A DNA stretch of 64,000 nt from Stutzerimonas stutzeri (GCF_002890895.1 NZ_POUL01000001.1:372001-436000), one strand, 5' to 3'. Counted from the first letter of the stretch, positions 39,229 through 50,087 are shown. The notes: generated by a model not told the origin, from the sequence alone. A program made the numbers and translations.

Positions 39229-42200
39229 ATGAAAAGAATGCTAATTAACGCAACTCAGCCTGAAGAGTTGCGTGTCGCACTGGTCGACGGCCAGCGCCTG
39301 TTCGATCTCGATATCGAATCCGGTGCCCGCGAACAGAAGAAAGCCAACATCTACAAAGGCAAGATCACCCGCGTCGAGCCCAGCCTCGAAGCGGCTTTCG
39401 TAGACTTTGGCGCTGACCGCCACGGATTCCTCCCTCTCAAAGAAATTTCCCGCGAGTACTTCAAGAAGGCGCCAGAAGGCCGCGTCAACATCAAGGAAGT
39501 CTTGAGCGAAGGCCAGGAAGTGATCGTCCAGGTCGAAAAGGAAGAGCGTGGCAATAAGGGTGCAGCCCTGACCACCTTTATCAGCCTTGCCGGGCGCTAT
39601 CTTGTTCTGATGCCCAATAACCCCCGCGCCGGCGGCATTTCCCGTCGCATCGAGGGTGAAGAGCGCAACGAACTCCGCGAAGCGCTGAATGGCCTCAACG
39701 TTCCGGCCGACATGGGCCTGATTGTTCGTACCGCAGGCCTTGGCCGCTCCAGCGAAGAAATGCAATGGGACCTGGATTACCTGTTGCAGTTGTGGACCGC
39801 CGTCAAGGAAGCCTCCCAGGATCGCCCCGCTCCTTTCCTGATCTACCAGGAATCGAATGTCATCATTCGCGCCATCCGCGACTACCTGCGCCAGGACATC
39901 GGCGAAGTGTTGATCGATAGCGTCGAAGCCCAGGACGAAGCCCTCTCCTTCATCCAGCAGGTCATGCCGCAGTACGCCAGCAAGATCAAGCTGTACGAAG
40001 ACAGTGTTCCGCTGTTCAATCGCTTCCAGATCGAAAGCCAGATTGAGACGGCCTTCCAGCGCGAAGTGAAGCTACCGTCCGGTGGCTCCATCGTTATCGA
40101 TCCGACCGAAGCACTGGTCTCCATTGACATCAACTCGGCGCGCGCCACCAAAGGTGGCGACATCGAAGAAACCGCCCTGCAGACCAATCTGGAAGCGGCC
40201 GAAGAAATCGCCCGCCAGCTGCGCCTGCGCGATATCGGCGGCCTGATCGTTATCGATTTCATCGACATGACCCCGGCGAAGAACCAGCGCGCCGTTGAAG
40301 AGAAAGTTCGCGAAGCACTCGAGGCCGACCGCGCACGCATTCAGGTTGGTCGCATTTCGCGCTTCGGCCTGCTTGAAATGTCCCGTCAGCGCCTGCGTCC
40401 GTCGCTCGGCGAAACAAGTGGCATCGTTTGCCCTCGCTGCAATGGCCAAGGGATCATTCGCGACGTCGAATCGCTGTCACTGGCTATCCTGCGCCTCATC
40501 GAAGAAGAAGCCCTCAAGGACCGTACCGCCGAGGTTCGGGCGCGCGTGCCGTTCCAGGTTGCTGCATTCCTCCTCAATGAAAAGCGCAACGCCATCACCA
40601 AGATCGAACTGCGCAGCCGAGCGCGCATTTTCATCCTGCCAGACGATCACTTGGAGACCCCGCACTTCGAAGTGCAGCGTCTACGCGACGATAGCCCAGA
40701 GATCATTGCCGGCCAGGCCAGCTATGAAATGAGCCCAACCGAGGTTGAGGAGGCTCAGCCAGTCAGCTCGACGCGCACACTTGTTCGCCAGGAAGCAGCC
40801 GTCAAAACTGCACCGCAGCGCACGGCGCCAGCGCCGACGCCTGTCGATGCGCCCGCTGAGCTGCCCGCACCAGCCGCTCAGGAGCCAAGCCTGTTCAAGG
40901 GGCTGGTCAAGTCTCTGGTCGGCCTCTTCGCCGGCAAGCAGGAAGCACCCGCTGCCGAAGTTGAGAAGAAGCCAGCCGCTGCTAGCCGTCCACAGCGTAA
41001 CGATGAACGTCGTAGCGGACGCCAGCAGAACCGCCGCCGTGACTCACGCAGTAATCGCGACGAAGAGCGCAAACCTCGCGAAGAGCGTGCCCCCCGCGAA
41101 GACCGCCAGCCTCGCGAAGAGCGTCAGCCGCGTCCGCCCCGCGAGGACCGCAAGCCGCGGGAAGCACGCGAACCCCGCGAGCCAGTAGAAGTCAGCGAAA
41201 GCAACGCGCAGCCACAGCAGCAGCCACGTCGCGAACGCTCTCCACGCGAGGAGCGGCAGCCGCGAGAAGAGCGCAAGCGCGAATTGCGCGCACCGCTCGA
41301 TGACTCTACCCAAACCGAGCCAGTAGCAACGGCCGGTGAAGAAAGCCCTGAGCGCAAGCCTCGTGCGCCCCGCGAAGAACGTAAACCTCGGGCAGAACAA
41401 GCCGAGAGCACTGAAGAACAGCAAAGCGAAACTGCGGAGAACTCCCAGGAGGAGCAGGATTCATCAGAAGGTAGCGATCGTCCTCGCCGCCGCTCGCGTG
41501 GTCAGCGTCGCCGCAGCAATCGTCGCGACCGTCAACGCGATGCCAACGGCAACGAGATTGACGACGAAGCGCAGGCCAATAACGCTGAAGTCAGCGAAAG
41601 CAACGCACCGGTGAAGTCAGAGCAGGTGGCTATCGCCGCGACTGCCGCCGCTCTTGCGGCAAACACCGCCGACACAGAAATCGCGCCTACTGAGGCTCAG
41701 ACAGAAACAAAGGAAGCGGAAGCATCTCCGCCATCCGAGACCTTTGACAAAGCTCCTGAGACCACCGATGCCGACAAGCCGGCCGATGCCACTGGACCGC
41801 TGGAAGACGGAGCCGCGACATCTGCTATGGCAGAAGCCAGGCCAACCCCTGCGCCACGCGAAGCCACCGAGCCGCAGAAATCGGCTAGCGAGCCCGAGCC
41901 CAAGGCCGCGCAAGCTGTAGCCGAACCAGTCGCCGAAGAGCCTGTTCAGAGCGCTGCAGCGGCTGATGCACCAACCGTGACCACAGGCGGTCGTGCGCCC
42001 AACGACCCACGTGAGGTGCGTCGTCGCCGCTTGGAGCAAGAGCGTCTGGCTAAGGAAGCAGCTGAAGCTGAAACCAAAGCATCGACCGAAGCCAAAGCGC
42101 CGGCAGAGCTGGCCAGCCCTGAAATCGTTGTCACTGAGCCGGACAGCGATCCAGCCACCGAGCAACCGGTCAGCACCGCAAACGACAACGCGGAGCAAAG

Positions 42201-42369
42201 CTTTGAGGCTGCTCAGAAGCCGGAAGCCCCGCTGGTCGAAGCAGAGGCCGAACAGGCTGTCGCCGAACCGCTACAGCCTCAAGTAGATGCGCTCAAGCCC
42301 GCTGCTGAAGCTAGTGCGGATGCATCCGAGGAAACCAACCAGCAGGACGCCGACAAGCGTAAAGACTGA
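39229..42369 (+). CDS. rne: Ribonuclease E (1046 aa)
   Basis: The main endoribonuclease for mRNA decay and tRNA/rRNA processing, and scaffold of the degradosome. The catalytic half has an S1 domain (about 35-120), the DNase I-like active-site region [13 protein letters not shown] with IVIDFIDM, and the zinc-link cysteines C401 and C404 in CPRCNGQG. The C-terminal half (from about 510) is disordered, with arginine-rich REER-type repeats between about 600 and 750. Alanine/glutamate-rich linkers and a short conserved [19 protein letters not shown] near 925-940 are probably partner-binding. An ATG three codons downstream is an alternative start. Confidence 0.97.
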   Translation: MKRMLINATQPEELRVALVDGQRLFDLDIESGAREQKKANIYKGKITRVEPSLEAAFVDFGADRHGFLPLKEISREYFKKAPEGRVNIKEVLSEGQEVIVQVEKEERGNKGAALTTFISLAGRYLVLMPNNPRAGGISRRIEGEERNELREALNGLNVPADMGLIVRTAGLGRSSEEMQWDLDYLLQLWTAVKEASQDRPAPFLIYQESNVIIRAIRDYLRQDIGEVLIDSVEAQDEALSFIQQVMPQYASKIKLYEDSVPLFNRFQIESQIETAFQREVKLPSGGSIVIDPTEALVSIDINSARATKGGDIEETALQTNLEAAEEIARQLRLRDIGGLIVIDFIDMTPAKNQRAVEEKVREALEADRARIQVGRISRFGLLEMSRQRLRPSLGETSGIVCPRCNGQGIIRDVESLSLAILRLIEEEALKDRTAEVRARVPFQVAAFLLNEKRNAITKIELRSRARIFILPDDHLETPHFEVQRLRDDSPEIIAGQASYEMSPTEVEEAQPVSSTRTLVRQEAAVKTAPQRTAPAPTPVDAPAELPAPAAQEPSLFKGLVKSLVGLFAGKQEAPAAEVEKKPAAASRPQRNDERRSGRQQNRRRDSRSNRDEERKPREERAPREDRQPREERQPRPPREDRKPREAREPREPVEVSESNAQPQQQPRRERSPREERQPREERKRELRAPLDDSTQTEPVATAGEESPERKPRAPREERKPRAEQAESTEEQQSETAENSQEEQDSSEGSDRPRRRSRGQRRRSNRRDRQRDANGNEIDDEAQANNAEVSESNAPVKSEQVAIAATAAALAANTADTEIAPTEAQTETKEAEASPPSETFDKAPETTDADKPADATGPLEDGAATSAMAEARPTPAPREATEPQKSASEPEPKAAQAVAEPVAEEPVQSAAAADAPTVTTGGRAPNDPREVRRRRLEQERLAKEAAEAETKASTEAKAPAELASPEIVVTEPDSDPATEQPVSTANDNAEQSFEAAQKPEAPLVEAEAEQAVAEPLQPQVDALKPAAEASADASEETNQQDADKRKD

Positions 42370-42384
42370 CAGACTCGGCAATGC

Positions 42385-42414
42385 AAAAAGGGATGCTTCG
42401 GCATCCCTTTTTTT
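42385..42414 (+). terminator. rne terminator
   Basis: AAAAAGGGATGC-TTCG-GCATCCCTTTTTTT: a stable stem with a UUCG tetraloop and seven T, 15 bases after the rne stop. The A-run before it gives a partial terminator on the other strand as well. Confidence 0.93.
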
Positions 42415-42545
42415 GTAGGCGACGATCATTTAAGTGACGCCGTGCTGCGCCTTCGCCGGGCACGCAGATAGCTGCAGAGTGGCTGACTAACGGCTGCGGT
42501 TAGGAATGCAATGACTGGATACAGAGCAGCCTAACCAAGTCTAGG

Positions 42546-43565
42546 TCAGACGACATTCGGCTCAATTTCCAACCGCACTCCGAAACGCTCCAGGATGTCA
42601 GCCTGGATCTTTTCGGCAAGATGAAGGATTTGTTGGCCGGTCGCCTGACCGTAGTTGACAAGCACTAAAGCCTGCAGGCTATGAACACCCACATCCCCTT
42701 CCCGATAGCCTTTCCAGCCTGCGCGCTCGATTAGCCAGCCAGCGGCGAGCTTGACCTGCCCGTCAGGCTGCGGAAACGCGACCAGGCTGGGGTATTGCGC
42801 TAGCAAGGCATCAGCAGTCGATTGAGGAATCAATGGGTTCTTGAAAAAACTGCCAGCATTTCCGAGGACCCTGGGATCCGGCAGCTTTTCACTGCGAATC
42901 GAACAGACTGCGCGGCTGACGTCCATAGGAGTCGGTGAGTGGATGTCGTGCTGCTGCAGCCACTGCTGGAGGGGGCCATATTCGAGACTGAGTACCGCAG
43001 CCCTGCGAAGCACGAAGCGCACCCTAAGAATCACATAGCGTCCGGCCTGACGTTTGAACAGGCTGTCGCGGTAGCCAAATTCGCAGGCAGCCGGATCAAA
43101 TTCAACCAGATTGCCTGTTTGGCAGTCCAGTGCGGTCAGCCCAGCGAAGACATCCTTGATCTCGACACCGTACGCGCCAACATTCTGGATTGGCGCTGCA
43201 CCCACCGTACCGGGGATAAGGCTGAGGTTTTCCAGTCCAGCCAAACCCAGCTCCAAGCTACGCAACACGAATGGATGCCAGGGCTCGCCAGCCTCCGCCT
43301 CGATCACTACCCGCTGGCCGTCATCTTCGAGTACTCGAAGACCGCGGCTCGCCATGCGCAGCACCAGGGCGTCTACGTCCCCGGTCAATACCAGATTGCT
43401 ACCTCCACCCAGTATCCATAGCGGAACATCAAGGCGGCGGGCGTCATAGATCGCCTCGATTACCGCCTGATCGTCGTGCGCCTCAGTGAAGTAGGCAGCA
43501 CGGGCTTCGACAGCAAAGGTGTTTAAGGCCTTGAGGGAGCGACCCCGCTCGAGTTGGAGGCTCAT
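42546..43565 (-). CDS. murB: UDP-N-acetylenolpyruvoylglucosamine reductase (339 aa)
   Basis: FAD enzyme that makes UDP-MurNAc for peptidoglycan. It is the type I form: LNTFAVEARAAYF N-terminus, LGGGSNLVLTG FAD site, GTVGAAPIQNVGAYG with the active-site serine region GSFFKNP, and the Tyr-containing FGYRDSLFK. Its start ATG overlaps the phosphatase stop (ATGA). Nearest genes on this strand also serve the envelope. Confidence 0.95.
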   Translation of the reverse strand: MSLQLERGRSLKALNTFAVEARAAYFTEAHDDQAVIEAIYDARRLDVPLWILGGGSNLVLTGDVDALVLRMASRGLRVLEDDGQRVVIEAEAGEPWHPFVLRSLELGLAGLENLSLIPGTVGAAPIQNVGAYGVEIKDVFAGLTALDCQTGNLVEFDPAACEFGYRDSLFKRQAGRYVILRVRFVLRRAAVLSLEYGPLQQWLQQHDIHSPTPMDVSRAVCSIRSEKLPDPRVLGNAGSFFKNPLIPQSTADALLAQYPSLVAFPQPDGQVKLAAGWLIERAGWKGYREGDVGVHSLQALVLVNYGQATGQQILHLAEKIQADILERFGVRLEIEPNVV

Positions 43566-44026
43566 TGACGCCCTCTGATCTCATTGAGCAATTGCGCAGC
43601 GCCATCCTCAATCAGATCGAGCACCTGCTCGAAACCGTCCTCGCCGCCATAATACGGATCAGGGACGGCATCCTTGCTTGATCCGTATCGACGCAGAAAC
43701 AGGTCGAGCTCTGCATTGCAGACTGCAGGACGCATGGTATGCAGCCGATCCAGATTGTCCTGATCCATCGCCAGTATCAGATCAAAACGCTGAAAATCGT
43801 CCAGGGAGACCTGGCGCGCCCGTAACGCCGTGAGGTCATAGCCTCGCCTCGCGGCCGCCATACAAGCACGCGAGTCTGGGCCTTTGCCGACATGCCAATC
43901 GCCGGTTCCAGCCGAATCGACGGTGACTCGGTCATCCATCCCGAGCTTCTCTACGCATTTGCGAAACACCGCCTCAGCGGTGGGAGATCGGCATATGTTG
44001 CCCATGCAAACGAACAGGACCTTCAC
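43562..44026 (-). CDS. Low-molecular-weight protein tyrosine phosphatase (154 aa)
   Basis: A small Cys-based phosphatase. The P-loop is CMGNICRS at residues 7-14 (Cys7, Arg13) and the general acid aspartate is in VPDPYYGG. The open frame extends to 44194 over kdsB, but the GTG at 44026, one base past the kdsB stop, gives the expected MKVLFVCMGN. Substrates are unknown; in other bacteria such enzymes act on tyrosine kinases of exopolysaccharide systems, none of which is visible here. Confidence 0.91.
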   Translation of the reverse strand: MKVLFVCMGNICRSPTAEAVFRKCVEKLGMDDRVTVDSAGTGDWHVGKGPDSRACMAAARRGYDLTALRARQVSLDDFQRFDLILAMDQDNLDRLHTMRPAVCNAELDLFLRRYGSSKDAVPDPYYGGEDGFEQVLDLIEDGAAQLLNEIRGRQ

Positions 44027-44027
44027 G

Positions 44028-44792
44028 TTAAGCACCAAGCAGCTTGCGAACTCGCTCGAGGTCTTCGGCGGTATCGACCCCTGCCGGAGGTGCCTCGACC
44101 GCATCGGCGACGTGGATGCGTTTGCCGTGCCATAGCGCACGTAACTGCTCGAGGCACTCGGTATTCTCCAGCCAGCATGGGCCCCAAGCCACAAAGTCAG
44201 CTAAGAACCCAGCGCGGTAGGCATAGACGCCGATGTGCCGACGGTACGGAACATCGCTCGGAAGCGCATCAGGATCACGCGCGAATTCGTCACGAGCCCA
44301 CGGCAACGGCGCACGGCTGAAGGTCAGTGCGAGGCCATTGATATCGCTCAGCACCTTTACTACGTTCGGGTTGAAGAGCGCGTGCGGATCACTGATTGAC
44401 TCCGCTAGTGTGGCGATAGCCGCTTCGGGGTGCGCAGCCAGATTGAACGCAACCTGGTCGATCACCGACGGTGGGATCAATGGCTCATCGCCCTGTACGT
44501 TGACAACTATCGCATCAGCCGCAAGACCCAGCTGGTCCGCCACCTCGGCAAGCCGATCAGTACCCGAGTTATGGTCGACCCGGGTCAGCAATGCCTGTGC
44601 ACCGAAGCCTTCGCAAGCCTGCAGAATGCGCTGATCGTCCGTAGCGATCACCACCCGCTGCGCGCCGCTCCTGCAGGCCTGCTCCCAGACGTGACGAATC
44701 ATGGGTTTACCAGCAATGTCCTGCAGGGGTTTGCCTGGAAGTCGGGTTGATGCGTAACGCGCCGGGATCACGACGGTATAAGCGTTAGTCAT
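44028..44792 (-). CDS. kdsB: CMP-KDO synthetase (254 aa)
   Basis: Activates 3-deoxy-manno-octulosonate with CTP for lipopolysaccharide core assembly. The nucleotide site is [16 protein letters not shown] near the N-terminus; [10 protein letters not shown] and [11 protein letters not shown] carry the metal and substrate residues. It starts in the ATGA overlap with the ycaR gene and lies in the lpxK-ycaR-kdsB LPS cluster. Confidence 0.96.
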   Translation of the reverse strand: MTNAYTVVIPARYASTRLPGKPLQDIAGKPMIRHVWEQACRSGAQRVVIATDDQRILQACEGFGAQALLTRVDHNSGTDRLAEVADQLGLAADAIVVNVQGDEPLIPPSVIDQVAFNLAAHPEAAIATLAESISDPHALFNPNVVKVLSDINGLALTFSRAPLPWARDEFARDPDALPSDVPYRRHIGVYAYRAGFLADFVAWGPCWLENTECLEQLRALWHGKRIHVADAVEAPPAGVDTAEDLERVRKLLGA

Positions 44793-44974
44793 TTGTCCAG
44801 ACGCTCATCCACGTCAAGGGTGCGGGCTTCGCTTTCGAGCATCACTGGAATGCCGTCCCGGACTGGAAAGGCCATGCCGTCGGCCTTGCAGATCAGTTCG
44901 GACTTGTCATCGGCCAGCTTCAGCGGACCCTTACAGAGCGGGCAGGCAAGAATATCGAGCAGTTTGGTATCCAT
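44789..44974 (-). CDS. ycaR: Trm112-like YcaR protein (61 aa)
   Basis: A small zinc-ribbon-like protein of the UPF0434/Trm112 family. It begins [18 protein letters not shown], with Cys11 and Cys14 and a further Cys in [13 protein letters not shown]; the fourth typical ligand is not evident. The frame reaches 45004, but the ATG at 44974 is standard. Conserved between lpxK and kdsB; its role in bacteria is not established. Confidence 0.92.
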   Translation of the reverse strand: MDTKLLDILACPLCKGPLKLADDKSELICKADGMAFPVRDGIPVMLESEARTLDVDERLDK

Positions 44975-45021
44975 GGCGCAGTCCTTGGATGCAGCCGACT
45001 GCACCAGGCAGATCGGGCGAC

Positions 45022-46029
45022 TTAGAGATGAACGGGCGGCAGCAAACGGTCCAGCTGGGCATCAAACCAGGCGACGAACGCTGCGGAAGGCTCGGCCTGC
45101 ACTTGGAGATAACACCAGCCCGGCAGCGCGAAAGCCCGGCATTTGACCGCATCTTTTTCGGTCATCACCAAGGGTAGCTCTGGACTGAAACTCAGCTGCT
45201 CCAGGCTATAGCGGGCGTGATCGGCGAAGGCATGCGGAATCGGTCGCCAGTGTAGCGCCTCAAGCGTGGCGAAGAAACGCTGTGGATTACCGATTCCAGC
45301 AACTGCGTGCATCTGCTGGCCTGACGGGAAATGATCGAGCGACCTGACCTGCCCAGTGCTTAGCTCGATGAGTTTTGATGGCTGTAGGGCGAATCCAAAA
45401 CCAGAGGGACTGTCCGTCAGCGTGCCATTGATCAGCACCGCATCGACCGAGTCTAGTCGCTCCAGTGGCTCTCGCAGTGGGCCCGCGGGTAGGCAGCGCT
45501 GGTTACCCAGCCCGCGCGCCGCGTCGATAAGAACTAGCTCCAGGTCGCGAGCCAATCGGTAATGCTGCATCCCATCATCGGAAAGAATCAGATCCAGCGA
45601 CTCGAGTTCAAGCAATTTACGAACCGCGCGGGAGCGATCAGGATCGATCATGACCGGTGCGTTTGTCCGCTGCGCGATCAATAACGGCTCGTCGCCCGCC
45701 TCGGCCGCCGAATGCTCGGGCTCAACTCGCCACGGATACTCGGGTGGCCTGGCACCGTAACCACGGCTGACGACACCGACTCTCAGGCCTCGTCGCTGAC
45801 AGTGCTCGATGAGCCAGAGAATCAAGGGGGTCTTGCCGGTGCCGCCAACGGTGATATTGCCGACCACCACCACAGGCACCGGCGACCGATAGCAGTCGCT
45901 CACGCCTTCGATGAACCGCTTCCGCTTAGCGGTCACCACGCGCCGGTAGAGCATTTCCAGTGGTGCGAGCAGCGCCAAGGCAGGATGCCCTTTGTACCAG
46001 GCCCGCTGGAGGCGATCAGCAAAGGACAT
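45022..46029 (-). CDS. lpxK: Tetraacyldisaccharide 4'-kinase (335 aa)
   Basis: Phosphorylates the 4' position of the lipid A precursor. The P-loop is [14 protein letters not shown] (about 56-69) after a membrane-associated N-terminal helix, with [13 protein letters not shown] downstream as the metal/catalytic segment. Its ATG overlaps the exbD stop by one base (TAATG). Order exbB-exbD-lpxK-ycaR-kdsB-phosphatase-murB is a continuous minus-strand series. Confidence 0.95.
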   Translation of the reverse strand: MSFADRLQRAWYKGHPALALLAPLEMLYRRVVTAKRKRFIEGVSDCYRSPVPVVVVGNITVGGTGKTPLILWLIEHCQRRGLRVGVVSRGYGARPPEYPWRVEPEHSAAEAGDEPLLIAQRTNAPVMIDPDRSRAVRKLLELESLDLILSDDGMQHYRLARDLELVLIDAARGLGNQRCLPAGPLREPLERLDSVDAVLINGTLTDSPSGFGFALQPSKLIELSTGQVRSLDHFPSGQQMHAVAGIGNPQRFFATLEALHWRPIPHAFADHARYSLEQLSFSPELPLVMTEKDAVKCRAFALPGWCYLQVQAEPSAAFVAWFDAQLDRLLPPVHL

Positions 46030-46457
46030 TAGGGCTCCGGCTGGGCCTCAACGGTAGTGATGCGCAGGTGCGCAAAGCCCAATTTCCCGGCCGCATCCAT
46101 GGCGGTAATAACCGCCTGATGCGGAGTTTTGCCATCGGCACTGATGATCATCGGCCAACTGGTATCGCCGCCCGATTCCTTACTGAGCGCCGCCATCAAG
46201 GTGTTCAGATCATGCTTGATCAGCGCCTTGCCGTTGAGACTGAAGTTGCCATTGACGTCGATAACAACCTCCAGCCGCTTCTGCTCACTTTCCTGCGGCG
46301 GCACACCGCTCGCCGCCTCAGGAAGATCAACCTGGAGCTGAGTTTCGCGAGTAAAGGTAGTCGTCACCACGAAGAACAGCAGCAGGATGAACACCACATC
46401 AATCAGCGGGGCCAGGCCGATGTCGACGTTTTCCCGCGCCTTGCGACGAAACTTCAC
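46029..46457 (-). CDS. exbD: ExbD/TolR-family protein (142 aa)
   Basis: The small energising subunit paired with ExbB: short cytosolic N-terminus, one membrane helix at about 16-36 with the critical aspartate ([19 protein letters not shown]), and a periplasmic domain. It starts with GTG overlapping the exbB stop (GTGA). Whether it serves TonB, Tol or another partner is not shown; no tonB is nearby and the same pair lies by lpxK and comEC in other Pseudomonas. Confidence 0.92.
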   Translation of the reverse strand: MKFRRKARENVDIGLAPLIDVVFILLLFFVVTTTFTRETQLQVDLPEAASGVPPQESEQKRLEVVIDVNGNFSLNGKALIKHDLNTLMAALSKESGGDTSWPMIISADGKTPHQAVITAMDAAGKLGFAHLRITTVEAQPEP

Positions 46458-47086
46458 GCCTTGCCCTCTCCTAGGTCGACGTCACGGTCACCCTGTACCA
46501 CTTCAACCAGCTTGATCGCTTCCTGTTCCATGCCGACCACTAGCTCTTCGACACGGCGCAAGAGGAAACGATGGAAGAACAGTGCCGGGATGCCAACCAT
46601 CAGACCCGCTGCGGTGGTAATCAACGCCTTGGAAATGCCCGCTGCGAGCAACGGCGCGTTGGCCATACCGGAGCCCATGAAGGCACTGAAAATTTCGATC
46701 ATGCCCAGCACCGTACCAAGAAGCCCGAGCAAGGGGGCGATACCGGCAATCGTACCCAGGGCATTGAGGTAGCGCTCCAAGTCATGGACAACGCGCGCGG
46801 CTGCTTCCTCGATACACTCTTTCATGATCTCCCGACCATGCTTGGAGTTAGCCAGACCAGCAGCCAAGATCTCGCCCAGCGGCGAGTCGGCGCGCAGCTC
46901 TTTGAGCTTCTGGTTGCTGAGCTTCTTGTCCTTGATCCATTTCCATACCTGGCCAAGCAGGTGCGGTGGAGTCACTCGACTAGGCCGGAGCGTCCACAGT
47001 CTTTCGGCAACGATACCGGCGGCCGCGATGGAACACAGGATGATTGGCAGCATTATCCAGCCGCCCGCTTTAACCAGCTCCCACAC
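46454..47086 (-). CDS. exbB: ExbB/TolQ/MotA-family proton channel (210 aa)
   Basis: The larger subunit of the motor pair, with three hydrophobic helices: about 8-28, 108-135 (IAGIAPLLGLLGTVLGMIEIF) and 150-175 (ISKALITTAAGLMVGIPAL). Start is GTG at 47086, 9 bases after GGGGG. It uses the ion gradient, probably protons, to do work in the periplasm or outer membrane. It is first of the exbB-exbD-lpxK operon, 71 bases after comEC. Confidence 0.92.
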   Translation of the reverse strand: MWELVKAGGWIMLPIILCSIAAAGIVAERLWTLRPSRVTPPHLLGQVWKWIKDKKLSNQKLKELRADSPLGEILAAGLANSKHGREIMKECIEEAAARVVHDLERYLNALGTIAGIAPLLGLLGTVLGMIEIFSAFMGSGMANAPLLAAGISKALITTAAGLMVGIPALFFHRFLLRRVEELVVGMEQEAIKLVEVVQGDRDVDLGEGKA

Positions 47087-47157
47087 GAGATGAATCCCCC
47101 TCGAAAAAGTGGCGCCACTCTAGCATAGGGCCGCCAGCCCGCCGACGGCCCCGGTTC

Positions 47158-49383
47158 TCATTTTTCCCGCCAGAATCGCTGCACTGCACGTAATCCTCGT
47201 ACAGGCTCGAAACCGCCTAGGCGAATCTGCATTGCACCCTGCTCAGCCGTATCATGGAGCTGCGCTCCAGCCGCCTGCAGCCGCCGCACCACATCTGGAT
47301 GAGGATGACCAAATGCGTTATGCAAGCTGCGTGAGACCAGCGCATGCTGGGCTCCTGTTGCCTCGATGAATGCAGCGGAAGAAGAGCTGCGGCTGCCGTG
47401 ATGCGGCACCAGCAACCAGTCGACGTCTAGCGGCATGTCGCTCGCCAGCAGCAGATTCTCAGTTTCCGCGTCAATGTCCCCGGTGAGCAGCAAACGTTCG
47501 CCGCTCGCCTCTATCAACAGCACGCAGGAGGCCTGATTTCCATCGATGGCCTGCGGTGATTGCCAAAGCGTGAAGCGGACTCTATTCCATTCCCAGGCTT
47601 CGCCGGAGCGGCAGCTCTCGGCGCCTAAGGAAGCAGGCAGTCCGTCTAGCTCGCCACTGACTACCCGTCCAGCTGGCATCTGTCGCTGAATCGCCGATGC
47701 GCCACCCGCATGGTCGCTATCGGCATGACTGAGAAGCAGCAGATCTAGATCGCTAACGCCGAGCGCGCGCAAAGACGGCGATACCACTCGTTCACCGAGG
47801 TCGAAGTCACCATATCGCGGGCCTGCGTCATACAGCAGCGCATGCTGATGCGTGCGCACCAGCACAGCCAGCCCCTGACCCACATCGAGCAACCAGATGT
47901 CCGCCCGCCCATCCGGGGGCTCATTGGTGGGAGGAAACAGTAACGGCAGAAGAAGCACCAGACCCAGTGCCCGGAAAGGGATTCCGGAGGGCAGCAGAGT
48001 CAGCAGCACTCCAAGCGCAACCAGCAGCCAAGCCCAGACTGGCAATGATGCCGGCAGCCAGGCGGGCTGCCAGTCAGCAAGCCACTGCAGTACGTCAAAA
48101 AGTATTGCCAACAGCCCGCCGGCGATCCATAGCAGCGACTCGCCAGCGCCTGGCAGCCATAACAGGACCGTGCCCAGCAACGACAGGGGTACGATGACCG
48201 CGCTGACTAGAGGCACTGCAAAGAGGTTGGCGATAGGTCCGCTCAGGCTGACCGGCAAGCCAAGCGCCAGCAAGATCGGCAATAGACCCAGAGCCATGCT
48301 CCACTGTGCGCGTCCTAATGTGCGCCACCAACGCCAGCTGCCAAGCCGACCACTAAATACCAGCGCAAGCAGCACCACTGCAAAAAAAGACAACCAGAAC
48401 CCCGACTGCAGCCCGACCAGCGGGTCCAAAAGCAGGACGCCATTGAGCGCGATCAATAGCGGCAACCAAACACCGAGCTGCCGATACCGCAAACGCCACA
48501 AGAGCACCAGGGTGACCATTACCAACGCTCGCTGGACCGGTACATCAAAGCCTGCCAGCCAACCGTAGCCAAGCGAACCAGCCAATGCCAAACCGCAAGC
48601 GCAGGGCAACCAGGCGATTCGACGCGGCCAGACGCCCCAACGCACTAACAACGCGACCAGGCCATAGAGCAAGCCGGCAAGCATGCCTATATGCTGGCCT
48701 GAGATGACCATCAGATGAACGGTTCCGGTGTCCTGGAGAACGCGCCAGTCGGCGGTGGAGAGACCGCTGTCATCGCCTACCACCAATGCCGCGAGGGCGC
48801 CGGAACGTCCCTGAGCATCAACCGCCAACAAACGCTGCCGCAGCTGGTCGCGCCATGCCAGCTCCCCTTCAGCCGCCGACAAGCGCTCTCCGGCTTTGAT
48901 CGTGCCGCTGGCACCGATTCGCCGAGCCAGAAGCCAGGCCTCGTAATCGAATGGATGAGGATTGACCAAGCCTCGCGGCCTTTTCAGTTTGGCAGCGAGC
49001 CGCCATCGCTCCCCTGCCTGCATCACTGGACCGCCGTACCACGCAAGGCGAAGCCGGGACGGAAGGCCGCTGTGCCGGGACGTTATATCGACCAGCTCAA
49101 AGCGCACCACACCACCGCGAACATCCGGCAGACCGCTTACCATGCCTTCCAGCCAGAACGTTCGGCCATCAAGCTCGACCGCAAGGCGGTCGTCCAAAGC
49201 GTCCTGGGCGCTGAGACAGGCCCACGCAAACCCGCAGAGAAAGCAGCCGACCGCTCGCCAGCGGAACGGCAATAACGCCAGCCCCGCCGCCAATACGAAT
49301 GGCAACACAGAGACGGGCGGCAATTGCGGTAAAAAACGCAGTAGCAGAAGGCCTGCTGCCAGCGCCAGCATCGCTGTACGCAT
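47158..49383 (-). CDS. comEC: ComEC/Rec2 DNA-uptake channel (741 aa)
   Basis: The inner-membrane channel that admits single-stranded DNA during natural transformation. It has an N-terminal OB-fold-like region (about 70-170), a central Competence domain of many membrane segments (about 200-480), and a C-terminal metallo-beta-lactamase-like domain with HADSDHAGG at 553-561. All three parts appear intact. P. stutzeri is a classic transformable species, so the gene is likely functional. It is transcribed toward exbB. Confidence 0.93.
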   Translation of the reverse strand: MRTAMLALAAGLLLLRFLPQLPPVSVLPFVLAAGLALLPFRWRAVGCFLCGFAWACLSAQDALDDRLAVELDGRTFWLEGMVSGLPDVRGGVVRFELVDITSRHSGLPSRLRLAWYGGPVMQAGERWRLAAKLKRPRGLVNPHPFDYEAWLLARRIGASGTIKAGERLSAAEGELAWRDQLRQRLLAVDAQGRSGALAALVVGDDSGLSTADWRVLQDTGTVHLMVISGQHIGMLAGLLYGLVALLVRWGVWPRRIAWLPCACGLALAGSLGYGWLAGFDVPVQRALVMVTLVLLWRLRYRQLGVWLPLLIALNGVLLLDPLVGLQSGFWLSFFAVVLLALVFSGRLGSWRWWRTLGRAQWSMALGLLPILLALGLPVSLSGPIANLFAVPLVSAVIVPLSLLGTVLLWLPGAGESLLWIAGGLLAILFDVLQWLADWQPAWLPASLPVWAWLLVALGVLLTLLPSGIPFRALGLVLLLPLLFPPTNEPPDGRADIWLLDVGQGLAVLVRTHQHALLYDAGPRYGDFDLGERVVSPSLRALGVSDLDLLLLSHADSDHAGGASAIQRQMPAGRVVSGELDGLPASLGAESCRSGEAWEWNRVRFTLWQSPQAIDGNQASCVLLIEASGERLLLTGDIDAETENLLLASDMPLDVDWLLVPHHGSRSSSSAAFIEATGAQHALVSRSLHNAFGHPHPDVVRRLQAAGAQLHDTAEQGAMQIRLGGFEPVRGLRAVQRFWREK

Positions 49384-49562
49384 TGGATCTCCCGGAGTCC
49401 TTTCCAGCGACGGGTCCCTCTGGACACCCCAGATGCCGCGCCCTATAGCCTGACCGACGTCCTGTCGGTGCTCACAGTGTAGAATTTATGTCACAAACTC
49501 CTCTCAGCGCCGGGTCTCGTTTCAGGCATAATCAGCGCGCTTCACCCCGCCAGAGAACCTTC

Positions 49563-50078
49563 ATGCCGCGTCGTTTTTTCAAACGCTACATGCCGCACCC
49601 CGACCGTCTAAAGGCTCACAAGTCTTTGCGGTTTCTCGGCACGCTGACTCACGACCCCAACCTGCTCCATCTCAACCGGCATTCAGTTTCCAGGGCAATG
49701 GCCATTGGCTTGTTCTGGGCCATGATCCCGATGCCCTTGCAGATGCTGGTGGCCGCGCTGTGCGCCGTGCCGGCACGGGCGAACTTGCCGATCGCCGTGG
49801 GCCTGGTCTGGCTCACCAATCCACTGACGATGCCGCCGGTCTTTTACTGCAACTACAAGGTCGGTGCCTGGCTGATGGATACGCCGGTTTCCCCGATGCC
49901 GATGGAACTCAGCCTTGCCTGGGTGCGCCAGATGCTCGATAGCCATTGGCAGCCCCTGTTCCTCGGCTCTTTTGTCGTCGGAATCGTAGTAGCGATACTA
50001 GGGTACGTAGCCACGCAGAGTTACTGGCGCTGGTGGGTCGGCCGCAGCTGGCGCAAGCGGCAGATGGACCGCCGCTGA
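49563..50078 (+). CDS. DUF2062 membrane protein (171 aa)
   Basis: A small inner-membrane protein of the DUF2062 family. Two hydrophobic stretches (about 45-80 with GLFWAMIPMPLQMLVAALCAV, and 130-155 with FVVGIVVAILGYVA) bracket a conserved NPLTMPPVFYCNYKVG segment. The N-terminus is basic (MPRRFFKRYMPHPDRLK). The frame opens at 49488; the ATG at 49563 is the family start. Function unknown. It is divergent from comEC and convergent with lolE. Confidence 0.86.
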   Translation: MPRRFFKRYMPHPDRLKAHKSLRFLGTLTHDPNLLHLNRHSVSRAMAIGLFWAMIPMPLQMLVAALCAVPARANLPIAVGLVWLTNPLTMPPVFYCNYKVGAWLMDTPVSPMPMELSLAWVRQMLDSHWQPLFLGSFVVGIVVAILGYVATQSYWRWWVGRSWRKRQMDRR

Positions 50079-50087
50079 CATCATTAC

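Noticed and set aside
41040..41400. Possible CRISPR-like or tandem DNA repeats
   Set aside because: Repetition reflects REER-type codons of RNase E with varying spacing; there are no constant repeats and spacers.
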